This document shows, one piece after another, positions 36,029-44,195 of a stretch of 64,000 bases of DNA. The stretch's first letter is position 1, and every line of letters starts with the position of its first letter. The notes under the pieces are model-generated. The model was given only the letters and a program-made list of their open reading frames with translations. It was not told the DNA's origin and did not search any database. The translations under genes were made by a program, and so were the position numbers. Source of the DNA: Chryseobacterium sp. LJ668 (GTDB lineage Bacteria; Bacteroidota; Bacteroidia; Flavobacteriales; Weeksellaceae); the NCBI RefSeq assembly GCF_019613955.1, contig NZ_CP080443.1, forward strand, positions 3,333,001 through 3,397,000. Direction: 5' to 3'.

Positions 36029-36054
36029 CTGGATTTTCCATAAATTTCATCATA

Positions 36055-37275
36055 TTAAATATTTGCCTCAAATTTTTTTTGAGGCTTTTTTAAATACCAT
36101 AAAATCAACGTAATAAAAGGTACTAAAATTAAAAATTTCAAAAAAAGAGAAAACCTCTCAATCTCACCATCAAACAGAGGGTTTGCGAACATTGATACTA
36201 AAATAAGACACAGAATAAAGATAAACAACATCCATAATGAAACTTTAGAAGAAGATGTGTCACTTTTATTTTCAGAACTTAAAACCCAATAACCAAGAAA
36301 TAAAATCATAAAAGGAAAAGACCATATTCTATAAGTATCCCAGGCAATTGCATGGAGAAGCTGGGGTATTAAAACACAGACACCTAAAGACATCAACAAG
36401 TATAAATTAATTTTTTTAAACTTTTTATACATCAAAAATCCCATAAATAATATCGGTATACCATACAATAAAGAACATGTAGAAACAAAGATCCGCTGAA
36501 AAAAATGAGGACTTTCCATTTTCAAATAATAACTGAATTTTTCTGTATATGCAGATGCAACAGTATGAGCCGGAGCATCATTGATAAACGCAATACTTTT
36601 CAGGTAACACACTATTTTTTCGTAGTATGACATTCCGTACATCTCTTGATAAATAGATACCGTTACAGTTGCAACAAGTGGAAGCAGCAAAAACAGAACG
36701 GATCTTTTACAAATTCTGGTCACCAAAACGTTTTTCAAGATTTGATCATAATTTTTAAATTCCATCAAAATGAGAGTAAAAAAGCAAATGGGCAACATCA
36801 GAAAAAAAGAGATTTCATGAATCAGTACAGCAATTGTTACAAAAATAGACGAAAGAAAAATCATTTTCTTTCTTATTAAAAAAATCACTAAAAAAGTCAT
36901 TAGAAAAATCAGATGATCAAGATAACCAATCAAATGTGCTGAAAAAACAATATATTGAGACAGAAAAAATAATACATAAAACATAAAATCATACGTGATT
37001 CCCTGCTTTAAAATATCGGTTTTCCTGACAGCAATCAAAACCAAAACGGTATATAACAAGAATAAAATAACTGCAGAAAGAATGACAATACTTAATTCTG
37101 TTTTGGCAAATAACAGCCCGAAAATTTCTCCCGCCAAACCTCTTTTTATAAATCCGAACCGGTAATCAAGCATCCAATGTGCTTCTGACCAGTCGTTTGG
37201 GAATCTTAATGTTTTTAAAACACTAAAAAATAATGCATACAGATAAATTAAGATAAGAAGAAGCCTTCGGTTCAT
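36055..37275 (-). CDS. Polytopic membrane protein, possible GT-C-like
   Basis: A 406-residue protein with about ten membrane segments. An acidic and aromatic segment before the second helix (DWSEAHWMLDYRFGFIKRGL, near residues 27-46), an LIGYLDHLIFL stretch near residue 115 and a conserved-looking HEISFF near residue 153 recall a group of uncharacterised membrane proteins built like GT-C glycosyltransferases, which use lipid-phosphate sugars. This is a resemblance only; no family was identified with certainty. It begins four bases after the hemN stop, so the two are co-transcribed, although no functional link is evident. Confidence 0.65.
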   Translation of the reverse strand: MNRRLLLILIYLYALFFSVLKTLRFPNDWSEAHWMLDYRFGFIKRGLAGEIFGLLFAKTELSIVILSAVILFLLYTVLVLIAVRKTDILKQGITYDFMFYVLFFLSQYIVFSAHLIGYLDHLIFLMTFLVIFLIRKKMIFLSSIFVTIAVLIHEISFFLMLPICFFTLILMEFKNYDQILKNVLVTRICKRSVLFLLLPLVATVTVSIYQEMYGMSYYEKIVCYLKSIAFINDAPAHTVASAYTEKFSYYLKMESPHFFQRIFVSTCSLLYGIPILFMGFLMYKKFKKINLYLLMSLGVCVLIPQLLHAIAWDTYRIWSFPFMILFLGYWVLSSENKSDTSSSKVSLWMLFIFILCLILVSMFANPLFDGEIERFSLFLKFLILVPFITLILWYLKKPQKKFEANI

Positions 37276-37279
37276 ATAT

Positions 37280-38638
37280 TTATATCGTCATCGAAAAAAT
37301 CCTTGTTTCCGGCTTGTTCCGCATCATTCGCAGGTCAAAAACCATAGCAACGTTTCTTGTAAATGCACGGCCTTTTTCAGTGATCTTTATTTGATTATCG
37401 TGAATTTCAACCAATTCATCATTCTCCATTTCTTTCAGCATTTCAAAGGCGTTTTCAAGTTCGGGAAAAGTATTGTTAATATCAAAATTTGTCTCAAGCT
37501 GACACATTAAATTTAAAATATGTCTTCTCACAATCAGATCTTCCTGATTCAGAATATGACCTTTCACCACAGGAATTATGCCCTCTTCTACTGTTTTCTG
37601 ATACTCTTCCACTGTTTTTACATTCTGTGCAAAAGCATACCAAGAATCTGAAATTGAAGACATCCCCAAACCAACCATCAATTGGGTTTGACTTGATGTA
37701 TAGCCCATAAAATTCCGGTGAAGTTTTTTCTGAATTAAAGACTGATACAAATCATCATGTTCCAGAGAAAAGTGATCCATCCCGACTTCAATATATCCTA
37801 AATCTTCCAAAAGTTGCTTTCCGTCTTCATACAAACGGCGTTTTTCTTCCCCGCTTGGAAGATCATTTTCGTCAAATCCTCGCTGTCCGACACCCTTTAT
37901 CCATGGAACATGAGCATAAGAATAGAAGGCTAATCGATCGGGTTTCAATTCCATAGTTTTATGAATCGTGTGTTGCATAGCCTCCCAGCTTTGATGTGGA
38001 AGCCCGAAAACCAGATCATGACTGATGCTTACATATCCTATTTCTCTTGCCCATTCAGTAACGTCTTTTACTTTTTCAAACGGCTGGATTCTGTTGATCG
38101 CTTTCTGCACTTTCGGATCATAATCCTGAACCCCAAAACTCGCTCTTCTGAAGCCTAAATCATACAAAGCCTGGAGATGTTCTCTGGTTGTATTATTCGG
38201 ATGTCCTTCAAAAGAAAATTCGGGATGTTCAGCAATTTCAACAGTTGAAAAGATCCCATCCAGTAAGGTTTTTAAATTTTGTGGAGAGAAAAAAGTAGGT
38301 GTTCCGCCGCCTAAATGAAGCTCTTTTAGTTTTGGCTTTTCGCTAAATAATTCAAGATATAATTTCCATTCTTTTAAAACGCTTTCCAGATAGGGAATTT
38401 CTACGCTGTGCTGCTTCGTAATGCGCTTGTGACACGCACAAAATGTGCATAAAGCTTCACAAAAAGGTAAATGAATATAAATTGATATGCCTTCTTCTGT
38501 ATTGCTTTCATTGAATGACCTGATTACAGTTTCTTTCCATTTTTCTGGTGAAAAAGTACTCTCGTCCCAATAAGGGACGGTGGGATAAGAAGTGTAACGA
38601 GGTCCCGGAATATTATATTTATCGATTAAAGAGTTCAT
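37280..38638 (-). CDS. hemN: Oxygen-independent coproporphyrinogen III oxidase
   Basis: A 452-residue radical-SAM enzyme that decarboxylates coproporphyrinogen III to protoporphyrinogen IX in haem synthesis without oxygen. The cluster motif is CEALCTFCACH with Cys60, Cys64, Cys67 and Cys69, the CxxxCxxCxC form that marks true HemN. Other signatures are GGGTPTFFSPQNL near residue 112, SFGVQDYDPKVQKAINRIQP near residue 167 and GLGMSSISDSWYAFAQN near residue 325. The C-terminal HemN domain is present. The length matches the true HemN branch and not the shorter HemW group. Confidence 0.95.
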   Translation of the reverse strand: MNSLIDKYNIPGPRYTSYPTVPYWDESTFSPEKWKETVIRSFNESNTEEGISIYIHLPFCEALCTFCACHKRITKQHSVEIPYLESVLKEWKLYLELFSEKPKLKELHLGGGTPTFFSPQNLKTLLDGIFSTVEIAEHPEFSFEGHPNNTTREHLQALYDLGFRRASFGVQDYDPKVQKAINRIQPFEKVKDVTEWAREIGYVSISHDLVFGLPHQSWEAMQHTIHKTMELKPDRLAFYSYAHVPWIKGVGQRGFDENDLPSGEEKRRLYEDGKQLLEDLGYIEVGMDHFSLEHDDLYQSLIQKKLHRNFMGYTSSQTQLMVGLGMSSISDSWYAFAQNVKTVEEYQKTVEEGIIPVVKGHILNQEDLIVRRHILNLMCQLETNFDINNTFPELENAFEMLKEMENDELVEIHDNQIKITEKGRAFTRNVAMVFDLRMMRNKPETRIFSMTI

Positions 38639-38683
38639 TCTGAAATTTTAAATAAGATTAAATCCTTACAGATTTTCACATTG

Positions 38684-38691
38684 CAAAATTA
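38684..38691 (-). promoter_or_regulatory. Putative -7 box for hemN
   Basis: The minus strand reads TAATTTTG, an exact TAnnTTTG match, about 46 bases before the hemN start. No TTG at the -33 spacing and no clear FNR/CRP-type inverted repeat was seen. Confidence 0.4.
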
Positions 38692-38835
38692 ACTATTACA
38701 GATGACTTTTTACTTATGAATTATATTAGGTCTTATTTTATAATCAGTCTAAATACTTTATCAATCTGGATAAGATGATTGTGACAAACAAGTATTAATG
38801 TGAAAGATTTAATCTACAGAAGTTTTGATGGTTCC

Positions 38836-38900
38836 GCTCCTACGGAGCTCGCCGTCAACCCTTTTATTTTTCTACAACCATTTTGCACCTACGAAGCAAA
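38836..38900. repeat. Two CTACG-loop intergenic hairpins
   Basis: First hairpin GCTCC-TAC-GGAGC (38836-38848), second TTTGC (38882-38886) with GCAAA (38896-38900) around ACCTACGAA. The second, with its flank TTCTACAACCATTTTGC, looks like a decayed copy of a unit I recall from Chryseobacterium intergenic regions (TTTGCTCCTACGGAGCAAA). They are probably two copies of one REP-like family. Confidence 0.55.
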
Positions 38901-39083
38901 TCTTTAGTAATACTACTTTTTAAAATCAAAAATTTCAAATTTCGAAATTAATACTGGTGATGAGAATAATTAAAAATAATTTTTTTTATTTTGCACAACC
39001 ATTTGATAGCCATACAGAATTTGTAGCAAAACGAGTTGTAATAATTGCTGTAAAAATTTTATGGGCAAAAAAAATTCTTAATT

Positions 39084-40262
39084 ATGGCACAGCTGAAGTT
39101 ACTGGATATCATTAAAGAAACCCTTCCTGATTTTGACGCAGGTAATTCTTCTGATTTGATAAAAGCCGAAAAAATTCTTAAAATTTATCAAAAAACAAAT
39201 CCTGAATTACAGCTTAATGAGATTGAAAATTTCATCAAATTTTATAAAGATAACGGTAATAAATACGCCGTTATTCTTCAGGATGAGAATCTGCAAAAAA
39301 TTCTTAAAAATGAAAATTTCAACATCAATTCTTCAAAGAATATTTTTTCGCAACCTTCTTCACTGCGTGACGATTTTGGAAATGATTATGCCGAAAATAT
39401 TCAGAACTATATCCAAATGAATATTAAAAACAATACCTGGAGTAACCTGCGCATTTTCTACAAAAATTATTTTCCGATTATCAGTTTTGAAAATAAAGAC
39501 CGTTTGATTGACATTATCACTGCAAAAAATAATCTTGTAAGGGGTACTATTCCGTACACTGATCAGTATGGTTTGTTGCTTAATCAGTATAAACATTCTA
39601 TTGACCCGGATTTTTATGCGTTGCAGTCGGACATTGATTCGGCTTATTTTAATGAGGAGATCATGGACATTAATAATGACTTGGCAAAGTATCAGCACAC
39701 CACTCAAAACAACAGAGTTTATTTAGGGAAAATTTTTATTGCTCTTTCAAAATTTGATGCTTATACAGAAGAGTTAAAAGGTTTGTTGATTAAAAATTCA
39801 AAAATCGGCAGGAAATGGGCAAATCTTGATTCTACAGTTGTACTTAAAAAGAATTCGACTCAAAAGTTTGCTGAAAAAGATTATGGTAAAACCGCAGAAT
39901 GGATTTTGCTTTCAATATATCTATCTCTTCTTGCCTTTCTTACTTATTTTCTATACACAAAACTGGGAAATATTTTTTGGGCACTCGTAGGAATCGAAAT
40001 TTTTCTTTTTTTAGTGTTGAATAAGAAACTCAACGGTCATTATGAAGAAAGCTCAGAGTCGAAAGATGATAAATCATACCGCAGAAAGCTCAAAAAATGG
40101 TCATTCAAATTTTTTATTCTTCAGATTTACTTGATAGCTATAGCTGTTTTTCTTGGCATTGCAGGACTTCTCATTGCAGTTACTGTAGGCTCAGGCGGTA
40201 TCGGGCTCGGCGGAATTATTCTGGTAATTTGGGTAATCCGTGCCGTAATTAAAAAGAAATAA
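39084..40262 (+). CDS. Membrane protein of unknown function with large cytoplasmic domain
   Basis: A 392-residue protein without a signal peptide. The first 260 residues are soluble, charged and mostly helical (for example NPELQLNEIENFIKFYKDNG near residue 54). Four hydrophobic segments follow: about 272-290, 294-310, 340-358 and 363-386, the last one glycine-rich (TVGSGGIGLGGIILVIWVIR). It lies 21 bases from the convergent end of the Hsp70-like gene. I recognise no family. There is no HPD motif, so it is not a J-protein. A functional tie to the chaperone pair is possible only from position. Confidence 0.7.
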   Translation: MAQLKLLDIIKETLPDFDAGNSSDLIKAEKILKIYQKTNPELQLNEIENFIKFYKDNGNKYAVILQDENLQKILKNENFNINSSKNIFSQPSSLRDDFGNDYAENIQNYIQMNIKNNTWSNLRIFYKNYFPIISFENKDRLIDIITAKNNLVRGTIPYTDQYGLLLNQYKHSIDPDFYALQSDIDSAYFNEEIMDINNDLAKYQHTTQNNRVYLGKIFIALSKFDAYTEELKGLLIKNSKIGRKWANLDSTVVLKKNSTQKFAEKDYGKTAEWILLSIYLSLLAFLTYFLYTKLGNIFWALVGIEIFLFLVLNKKLNGHYEESSESKDDKSYRRKLKKWSFKFFILQIYLIAIAVFLGIAGLLIAVTVGSGGIGLGGIILVIWVIRAVIKKK

Positions 40263-40283
40263 AAAAGCACTCATTTGCTTTTA

Positions 40284-42788
40284 TTACTTTAATCCCAAAT
40301 TTCCATCTGTGTCTTCAAATGGATTTTTTGGTTTCACTTTAAGCAAATCATATAATCCCTGGATGACATATTTTACTTCTTTAAAATTGTTGTTTTCCAT
40401 CGCTTTATCGCCGTTCTCAAAAAGTTTTGAAGCTCTTTTCTCATCTTTATATTCATCAATATCCCTGTACTTATAGTAATAGTATAATGATGCATACGAC
40501 TCATCTTTTTGATAATAAATATCTGCGTGAAGCTTGTCTAGTTCCTTTGTTTTTCTTTTAATGAGCGACTTTTCGTTAGATTCCAAAAATATTTTTTCAT
40601 CTTTTATGATCTTCTTGAACTGCTCTTTTTGTCTTTGGGTAGCCTCTTCCAGCAAGCTTTCCATATCAGCTTTTGAGATTTTGTACTCATCTATTTCATA
40701 GATCACATCACGGAAACGCACGATCTTATCATATTCCTGCAGCGCACGTCTTTTTCTTTCGTCAAGCTGAAAAATTCTTTCGGTTTGCTCATCTTCCTGC
40801 ACTTCAATCAGATCAAATTTAATTCTGAAAAGCTCGTCCTTGATATTTTTAAATTTCACAAGAACTGATATATCTTCAGGATCGGCCTCATCTACATTGT
40901 TGACATAGCTCAATTCGGTTTCAATTTCGTCAATTACTTTGTCGATATCTTCCTGAAATTTATCTTTATTGATGTGCTTCGTATGTGGATTAAAAATTTC
41001 TTTTTTTTCAAAATCTACCGAACTGATGTACACCGAAACCGATAGGTCACGAGATTCACTCATGCTGAATTTCAATTCGATATCCATACCTTTTAAAAGA
41101 TTGATAGGCAGATCTTTTGAATTGATTTCGATATAACCTATGCTCATATTGCTTGCAGGAAGCGTGGCGGTTTTACCTTCCAAAATATTGATAATCAGCT
41201 TATCATCAGCTTCTTTGTTGAAATTTTTTGAAGTGGTTTTATAAATTGTTTTGGTAAGCGGAAGAATATCGTTTTTCTTAAAAATCCTTTCAAGATAGGT
41301 GCTGCCGAAATTATCATCTACTTCCAGACAAATGTCATTCGGCAAAGGCTGTCCCGAGATATTGTAAATTCCGTGGTTGATGGAGATATTATTCTGTTCA
41401 AAAACCACATTCTGATTCTGGTCTGAAACCGTCAGATTAAACAGATTCACCTGCTTTGGAAGAATCTTTACAAATTCTGAAAATTTATTTTTAAAACTCA
41501 TCAGTCCGGTGTCAAAACCTCCATCTTTTCGGGTAATTCTATAATACCCTTCAAAATCTCCGGCGATATTTCCCACCATTAATTCTTCATCATCCTGTGT
41601 ATTGACGTCGTAGATTAATTTCAGGCCGATAGCATTAGAGTCTTGATCTTTTGTATTTTCTACTGATATATTTTCAGTTTTAATTAAATCTTCTTCTTTG
41701 GTTCCTGCAAAATAAGCTGCACCCACCATGACAGCTGTGGTTGGATCAATGGAATTATCTACTGTGATTTGAAAAATCTCTTTCAAATGCTCTCTGATGT
41801 ATGGAATGTACGTTGTTCCACCCACTAAAATAATCCTTTCAATATCACTTGCTGATTTTTGATTTTCTTCTAAAAGCTTTTTGATCAATGTAATCGTTTC
41901 ATCGACTTTTGGAGCAATCACCTGATTGAAATCATTGCGTGAGATGGTAAAATCAATATAGTGATCACCGTCATTCAATTCCACTTCGGTATTGACGATT
42001 TCTTTTACAGAGAGCTCTTTTTTAATTTCTTCGGCTTTATAGAGAAGTTCGTAATATAATTTAGCATAAAAACCGTTCTCCTTAGACATCATCTTTTTGA
42101 AAAGTGATTCTTCGTGTAAAACCTTTTCAATTTTCGGAACAAATAAATGCTCTATTACCAAATGGTCAAGATCTACACCGCCAAGGAAGTTGTTTCCTTC
42201 ATGGTCTGTAATTTTCAGTTCGCGTTCATTGATTTTAACCAAAGCCACATCGAAAGTTCCGCCGCCGAAATCATAAACGAGCCAATTCTTTTCTGAAGAC
42301 TGATCCTGAGTCTGAAAATTGGCATATGCCAAACAAGCTGCAATAGGTTCCTGTAGAAGAACGACCTGCTGAAATCCGGCTAATAAACCAGCTTTTTTAG
42401 TAGCATTTGACTGCACGGTATCGAAAGATGCCGGAATAGTAATAACGATCGATTGCGGTTTCTCGTCGGGAATAAAGCTCTGGAGTTCTTTCAGAATCAT
42501 TGCTGACAGCTCCACCGGACTTTTTTGTTCGTCAGTATCTTTAACATCATAAAGATGCTCGGTTCCCATTTTTCTTTTAAAGGAAGAAAAAACATCCAGA
42601 TGTGCGGATTTCAAAAGTTCTCTTGCTTTGTCACCAATCAGGATTCTTCCTTTTTTATAAGCAACTATCGATGGCAATGTATCGCTGAAGCCGACAGGAT
42701 TTTTATAAATATGCACCTTTCCGTCTGCAAACTTTGAAATCCCTGAGTTGGTGGTTCCTAAGTCTATCCCAAAATTTATATTTCCCAT
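40284..42788 (-). CDS. Atypical Hsp70 family ATPase
   Basis: An 834-residue Hsp70-like protein. The nucleotide-binding domain (residues 1 to about 375) has all phosphate motifs: NFGIDLGTTNSGISKF at the start, VITIPASFDTVQSNATKKAG near residue 110, LVYDFGGGTFDVALVKI near residue 170 and RIILVGGTTYIPYIREHL near residue 315. The remaining 450 residues are not DnaK-like: a beta-rich segment (about 390-600) is followed by a long charged, coiled-coil and helical tail with YYQKDESYASLYYYYKYRD near residue 765. There is no EEVD-type end. It starts one base after the stop codon of a very short GrpE-like protein and probably works with it as a separate chaperone. It is not the housekeeping DnaK. Confidence 0.88.
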   Translation of the reverse strand: MGNINFGIDLGTTNSGISKFADGKVHIYKNPVGFSDTLPSIVAYKKGRILIGDKARELLKSAHLDVFSSFKRKMGTEHLYDVKDTDEQKSPVELSAMILKELQSFIPDEKPQSIVITIPASFDTVQSNATKKAGLLAGFQQVVLLQEPIAACLAYANFQTQDQSSEKNWLVYDFGGGTFDVALVKINERELKITDHEGNNFLGGVDLDHLVIEHLFVPKIEKVLHEESLFKKMMSKENGFYAKLYYELLYKAEEIKKELSVKEIVNTEVELNDGDHYIDFTISRNDFNQVIAPKVDETITLIKKLLEENQKSASDIERIILVGGTTYIPYIREHLKEIFQITVDNSIDPTTAVMVGAAYFAGTKEEDLIKTENISVENTKDQDSNAIGLKLIYDVNTQDDEELMVGNIAGDFEGYYRITRKDGGFDTGLMSFKNKFSEFVKILPKQVNLFNLTVSDQNQNVVFEQNNISINHGIYNISGQPLPNDICLEVDDNFGSTYLERIFKKNDILPLTKTIYKTTSKNFNKEADDKLIINILEGKTATLPASNMSIGYIEINSKDLPINLLKGMDIELKFSMSESRDLSVSVYISSVDFEKKEIFNPHTKHINKDKFQEDIDKVIDEIETELSYVNNVDEADPEDISVLVKFKNIKDELFRIKFDLIEVQEDEQTERIFQLDERKRRALQEYDKIVRFRDVIYEIDEYKISKADMESLLEEATQRQKEQFKKIIKDEKIFLESNEKSLIKRKTKELDKLHADIYYQKDESYASLYYYYKYRDIDEYKDEKRASKLFENGDKAMENNNFKEVKYVIQGLYDLLKVKPKNPFEDTDGNLGLK

Positions 42789-42789
42789 A

Positions 42790-43080
42790 TTATTCTGCGA
42801 TTACAATTCCTTTTTGTAATAATATTGTACCTGAACCGTCATTCTGAAAGATCGCCGGTTTCAAAACTTTTGTTATGACTGGTCTTGCAGAATTTCCCAC
42901 AATATTGGCTTCCAGCGATGTGTCTCGGGAATCATATATTTTCCCAATAGGATTGTTGACAGAATAGCCTAATTCTGTGAGCTCGTGGTGTATTCTTTCA
43001 AAGTTTCTTTCAAAAATTGAAATATCCTGATCTTTTGATTTTTTTTCAATTTCAAAAAGTTGATTGATAATATTCAGCAT
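42790..43080 (-). CDS. Mini GrpE-like nucleotide exchange factor
   Basis: A 96-residue protein that matches only the end of GrpE: a short helix (ISIFERNFERIHHELTELGY) followed by the beta-wing pattern GYSVNNPIGKIYDSRDTSLEAN, given here as residues 38-58, and a final VITKVLKPAIFQNDGSGTIL with QKGIVIAE. In GrpE the same region reads as a Pro-Gly turn, a EA pair and a VxxVLxPG-type strand that contacts the Hsp70 ATPase domain. The long GrpE dimer helix is missing. The gene ends one base before the Hsp70-like start, so the pair is translationally linked. The family assignment is by pattern only. Confidence 0.65.
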   Translation of the reverse strand: MLNIINQLFEIEKKSKDQDISIFERNFERIHHELTELGYSVNNPIGKIYDSRDTSLEANIVGNSARPVITKVLKPAIFQNDGSGTILLQKGIVIAE

Positions 43081-43132
43081 GAAGTGTTGATATTTTTAAA
43101 AGCACAATTTAATTATTTTTTGTTTAAAATAA

Positions 43133-44146
43133 TCAATCCAGTTTCATTTTTATAATTCTGTCTTTGCCTGCAAAAACCACTGCATTTTTATCGATCCATT
43201 CACAGACAAAAAGTGCTTTTTCATCGGAAATTTTCTTCCAAGTTTTCCCGAAATCTGAAGAATAACTGATGTGCTGATCTCCTACTGCGATGATCTCTTT
43301 TCCTTTTGATCCCGGTTTTATCTTTACGCATGTCGTGTAACCTGAATTTTTACCTGATGCCTGAATCTGCCATGTTTCACCACCGTTATTGGTGGTTGCA
43401 ATATTGTTGATATTGGCTTCTTGTTTAGTATAATCACCACCAACAGCGATACCGAATTTATCATCAGAAAAATCTATTGAATAAATTCCCTGGGAAGATA
43501 TACCTTGAACAAAAGGAGTATCAAAAGCTTCTAATTTGTCATTTTTAAGATTTAATCTCAAAATCCTTGAAGAATTTCCTCCGGTTCCAATCCAAATGTA
43601 ATTTAGTCCTCCAGAAATATTGGTATTACTCGCTGCAAAAGCCGCTTCACCCACATTCATTTTTAAATGTGAGTACTTTTTAATTTCGAATTTTCCTTTA
43701 TTCAAATTGAATTGCAACAGTTTTAGATTCAAATCTCCAGAAGGATCTGAAAAAGCATAGAACTTATTTTTATTAAAATACAGAGCATCATAAAAAGCTG
43801 TTTTTGCTGTATCCTGATAAACTACATTAAATTTCAGGCTCTTTTTGTCAATTTTGAAAAACTGCGCGGGACTTTCTATGTTGATCGTGTAAAATGAATT
43901 TTTATCCTGCGCCAAAGTTCTGAACTGCAATTTCTTTTCAGAAAGCTTTATTTGCTTCTGATTTTGAATATTTTTTAAATCAACATATCCAAATTTAGAA
44001 TCGGTTCCGCTGTACCAGACTTTGCCTTCCGATATTTCCAGGGCTCTGATGCTTATCTTGTCGGTAAGCAGTGTTTCAAATTTCACATTCTGTGCAGAGA
44101 TAAATGTTCCAAATATTAAAAGGAACAATGGAAAAAGTTTTTTCAT
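43133..44146 (-). CDS. Secreted BNR/WD40-like propeller protein
   Basis: A 337-residue protein with a signal peptide (residues 1-18, GTFISAQ) and repeated beta-propeller blades. BNR-type Asp boxes are visible: TTNNGGETWQIQASG near residue 247 and YSSDFGKTWKKISDE near residue 297. Earlier blades have the pattern GKVWYSGTDSKFGYVDL and GLNYIWIGTGGNSSRILRL. Flavobacterial homologues are often annotated as oxidoreductases or photosystem II stability-factor-like proteins, without experimental basis that I know of. A 52-base gap separates its stop from the start of the mini GrpE gene, which lies on the same strand but downstream. Confidence 0.8.
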   Translation of the reverse strand: MKKLFPLFLLIFGTFISAQNVKFETLLTDKISIRALEISEGKVWYSGTDSKFGYVDLKNIQNQKQIKLSEKKLQFRTLAQDKNSFYTINIESPAQFFKIDKKSLKFNVVYQDTAKTAFYDALYFNKNKFYAFSDPSGDLNLKLLQFNLNKGKFEIKKYSHLKMNVGEAAFAASNTNISGGLNYIWIGTGGNSSRILRLNLKNDKLEAFDTPFVQGISSQGIYSIDFSDDKFGIAVGGDYTKQEANINNIATTNNGGETWQIQASGKNSGYTTCVKIKPGSKGKEIIAVGDQHISYSSDFGKTWKKISDEKALFVCEWIDKNAVVFAGKDRIIKMKLD

Positions 44147-44163
44147 AGCAATTAAATTTAATC

Positions 44164-44191
44164 AAAAAAAATTCCGCAAAACGCGGAATTT
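44164..44191 (-). terminator. Rho-independent terminator after the permease gene
   Basis: Arms AAATTCCGC (44169-44177) and GCGGAATTT (44183-44191) with a five-base loop, followed by a T-run on the minus strand. Confidence 0.85.
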
Positions 44192-44195
44192 AAAT

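Larger units (their letters stand above)
38639..39083. other. 445-base intergenic region between hemN and an unknown gene
   Basis: This divergent gap holds a -7 box for hemN near its left end and two hairpin repeats near 38836-38900. The rest is AT-rich with a long A/T stretch before the 39084 start. No open frame with coding character and no RNA gene was seen. Confidence 0.6.
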
